This document shows positions 44,332 through 45,993 of a stretch of DNA of 45,993 bases, in pieces. A program made the translations under genes and the position numbers. Under the pieces are notes generated by a model. The model was not told the origin of the DNA, ran no database searches, and worked only from the letters and a program-made list of their open reading frames with translations. The first letter of the stretch is position 1. Every line of letters starts with the position of its first letter. This stretch comes from Lentisphaeria bacterium UBA7640 (lineage in GTDB: Bacteria; Verrucomicrobiota; Lentisphaeria; Victivallales; Victivallaceae): positions 25,108 to 71,100 of the forward strand of contig DLIO01000111.1 of NCBI GenBank assembly GCA_002483765.1, written 5' to 3'.

Positions 44332-44412
44332 AATGGCGACTCCTAAATGTTCTCTGTAAGACAAATATAGGTCATTGAACTGAAAATATTACTTCAAAAG
44401 GTTTTTTTGAAT

Positions 44413-44440
44413 TTGCAAGAGTTTAAAATCAAAGTATATT
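44413..44440 (+). promoter_or_regulatory. Promoter of rplU
   Basis: TTGCAA (44413-44418), 16 bases, TATATT (44435-44440), about 55 bases before the rplU start. Confidence 0.45.
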
Positions 44441-44495
44441 AGGAGTTTCTTAAATTCTGGGAATAAACAACACGCAATATCGGGAGATAACAACA

Positions 44496-44813
44496 ATGTA
44501 TGCAATTATTAATGCGAGCGGCAGACAATATAAAGTCAAGTCGGAAGAAGTAGTGGATATGAATCGTTTGGTCGGCGAAGTTGGCGGCAAAGTCACTTTT
44601 GACAGTGTAGCTGCGCTTAGTGGTGGCGAAGGCAGTGCTTTAAATATTGGAACCCCTGAGGTTGCTGGAGCTACAGTCGAAGCTGAAATCGTTGAACATT
44701 TTCGCGGCAAAAAACTGATCGCTTTTAAAATGAAGCGCCGCAAAGGTTATCGCCGCACCGTTGGTCACCGCCAAGAGTTGACTAAGGTTAAAATTACGGC
44801 AATTAACGCTTAA
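44496..44813 (+). CDS. rplU: 50S ribosomal protein L21
   Basis: A 105-residue protein of normal L21 length. Family motifs: MYAIINASGRQYKVK at the start, GTPEVAGATVEAEIVEH, and the basic signature KMKRRKGYRRTVGHRQ near 75-92, followed by LTKVKITAI. It binds 23S rRNA near L20. In most bacteria rpmA (L27) follows directly. Here a terminator at 44859 and then purC follow, so L27 must be encoded elsewhere. Confidence 0.96.
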   Translation: MYAIINASGRQYKVKSEEVVDMNRLVGEVGGKVTFDSVAALSGGEGSALNIGTPEVAGATVEAEIVEHFRGKKLIAFKMKRRKGYRRTVGHRQELTKVKITAINA

Positions 44814-44858
44814 TAATTGTTATTCTGCAAAGAAATATGCAATTACATCTTAAGATTT

Positions 44859-44895
44859 AAAATGGTTCCGGCGTTGCCGCGAACCATTTTTTTAT
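44859..44895 (+). terminator. Rho-independent terminator after rplU
   Basis: AAATGGTTC with GAACCATTT plus an inner CGGC-GTT-GCCG, then seven T. Confidence 0.9.
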
Positions 44896-44914
44896 TTTAC
44901 CGGAGAATACAAAA

Positions 44915-45811
44915 ATGAACTATGATCTAAATGGAGCGATGTTGGAAAGCCGGATTCCAGAATTAAAACTGGTCAACCGCGGCAAGGTACGAGACATCTA
45001 TGACTTGGGCGATGCGTTGTTATTTATCGCCACCGACCGGCTCAGTGCCTTTGATGTGGTTATGCCTGAAGGGATTCCCGGTAAAGGGCGCGTTCTCACC
45101 CAAATATCACTGTTCTGGTTTGAGTTAATGGATTGGCTACCTAATCATCTGATCTCAGCCGATGTAACTTCACGCCCAGAACTGAACCCTTACGTCCAGG
45201 ATCTACAAGGGCGCGCTATGATCGTCAAAAAAGCCCAAACCCTGCCAGTAGAGTGCATTGTTCGCGGTTATCTAGTAGGAAGTGGCTGGAAAGACTATTG
45301 CAACGATGGAGTTGTTTCCGGACACCAATTGCGAGCTGGCTATCGCCAAGCCGACAAATTAGACAAACCGTTGTTCACTCCGTCAACCAAAGCAGAAATT
45401 GGTGACCATGACGCCGCTATCTCATTTGACCAAGTCGTCGAATTAATCGGTATTGACCACGCCTCACAAATTCGCGATCTATCTTTGAAAACTTATCAAG
45501 CAGCCGCTGATTATGCGTTGACCAAAAATATCATCGTTGCCGACACTAAATTTGAGTTCGGAGTTCATGATGGCAAAATTATCCTGATCGATGAAGTTTT
45601 AACCCCAGATTCAAGCCGTTTTTGGCCAGCCGAACAATATCAGCCAGGCACCAGTCCCCCGAGCTTAGATAAACAGTTTGTCCGCGATTATTTGGAAACA
45701 TTGGACTGGAACAAAACCGCTCCCGGGCCACATCTCCCCGCGGAGATTGTTGAAAAAACCGCACTAAAATACCGCGAAGCCTGCAAAATCCTAACTGGCA
45801 AAGATATATAG
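44915..45811 (+). CDS. purC: Phosphoribosylaminoimidazole-succinocarboxamide synthase
   Basis: A 298-residue SAICAR synthase of the longer (yeast-like) type. Motifs: LVNRGKVRDIYDLGD (nucleotide loop), FIATDRLSAFDVVMPEGIPGKG, VECIVRGYLVGSGWKDY, FTPSTKAEIGDHDAAI and IDEVLTPDSSRFWPAEQY. It joins aspartate to CAIR with ATP in purine synthesis. It stands alone behind the rplU terminator, with CGGAG before its start. The 180 bases after it show nested short stems without a T-run and no further gene. Confidence 0.96.
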   Translation: MNYDLNGAMLESRIPELKLVNRGKVRDIYDLGDALLFIATDRLSAFDVVMPEGIPGKGRVLTQISLFWFELMDWLPNHLISADVTSRPELNPYVQDLQGRAMIVKKAQTLPVECIVRGYLVGSGWKDYCNDGVVSGHQLRAGYRQADKLDKPLFTPSTKAEIGDHDAAISFDQVVELIGIDHASQIRDLSLKTYQAAADYALTKNIIVADTKFEFGVHDGKIILIDEVLTPDSSRFWPAEQYQPGTSPPSLDKQFVRDYLETLDWNKTAPGPHLPAEIVEKTALKYREACKILTGKDI

Positions 45812-45972
45812 TTTTTAGAAATAAGGAAAAGAGACCTTAAACACTAATCGACACCAAAAAGGTGAAAAGTGTATTCCCTTGGGTATGCAAATTCCCTGCT
45901 TCGCGTCCGGGCTCCAACAAACTACAAAATCTTAATATCCGTCTCATGTTTTCGCATGGTGTTATGGAGCGC

Positions 45973-45993
45973 GTTGGAGAGTTGGAGAGTTGG
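45973..45993. repeat. 8-bp tandem repeat at right edge
   Basis: GTTGGAGAGTTGGAGAGTTGG, tandem GGAGAGTT, the inverted form of the repeat at 1-26. Confidence 0.8.

Noticed and set aside
1..45993. CRISPR array, tRNA, rRNA or intact insertion sequence
   Set aside because: No regularly spaced repeats, no cloverleaf or rRNA stretches in the gaps, and no transposase gene were found by eye.

Overview
The window is a single ~46 kb stretch of AT-rich bacterial DNA, dense with genes and almost entirely on the + strand. It suggests a Lentisphaerota-like member of the PVC group. The evidence is a pseudopilin with an FTLIELL start and an H-x10-DG tail next to very large secreted glycan-active proteins, a GGMK-type Ser/Thr kinase, and a full Gram-negative-style housekeeping set. 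The phylum is an inference from gene style; there is no rRNA gene to confirm it. Both ends stop in the same 8-bp tandem repeat in opposite orientation, so the window may be a whole contig bounded by repeats.

Layout. (1) 134-5053: a promoter and a four-gene operon (beta-rich unknown protein, NodB-type deacetylase, M24 protein without metal ligands, TIM-barrel glycosidase-like protein), probably a sugar or amino-sugar breakdown unit. (2) 5054-5492: a gap with two dispersed repeat types. (3) 5493-8539: exported TPR protein, periplasmic thioredoxin and a DsbD-like reductant transporter that looks shortened at its C-terminus. (4) 8730-13391: tig-clpP-clpX plus a membrane-anchored Ser/Thr kinase whose ATP-binding lysine has the position known from eukaryotic WNK kinases. 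(5) 13518-17535: rfbB-rfbA (dTDP-sugar synthesis) and thiG-thiH (thiazole synthesis). (6) 17567-20072: a lipoprotein, nrdR and a second ATP-cone-like protein next to it.

(7) 20513-24524: ovoA, ovoB and a DUF488 gene, a predicted ovothiol pathway. (8) 24533-36422: an AraC regulator divergent from a glycan-utilisation locus: cytosolic GH63-like enzyme, pseudopilin, 1243-aa and 1167-aa secreted proteins and a 255-aa secreted beta-rich protein. This is the most accessory-looking region and the best place for an undescribed system. (9) 36423-37012: a second repeat-bearing gap. (10) 37013-38655 (minus): a C-type-lectin-domain protein and an HPr-like protein. (11) 38906-45811: gyrA, folP, cdaA, cdaR/ybbR (c-di-AMP synthesis), rplU without rpmA, and purC.

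The strongest leads are the WNK-like lysine placement in the bacterial kinase, the regulator/pseudopilin/giant-enzyme glycan locus, the ovothiol cluster with DUF488, the nrdR/ATP-cone pair, and the palindromic GCGCGCGCAT element found between genes and in the clpP leader. No tRNA, rRNA, CRISPR array or intact mobile element was seen.
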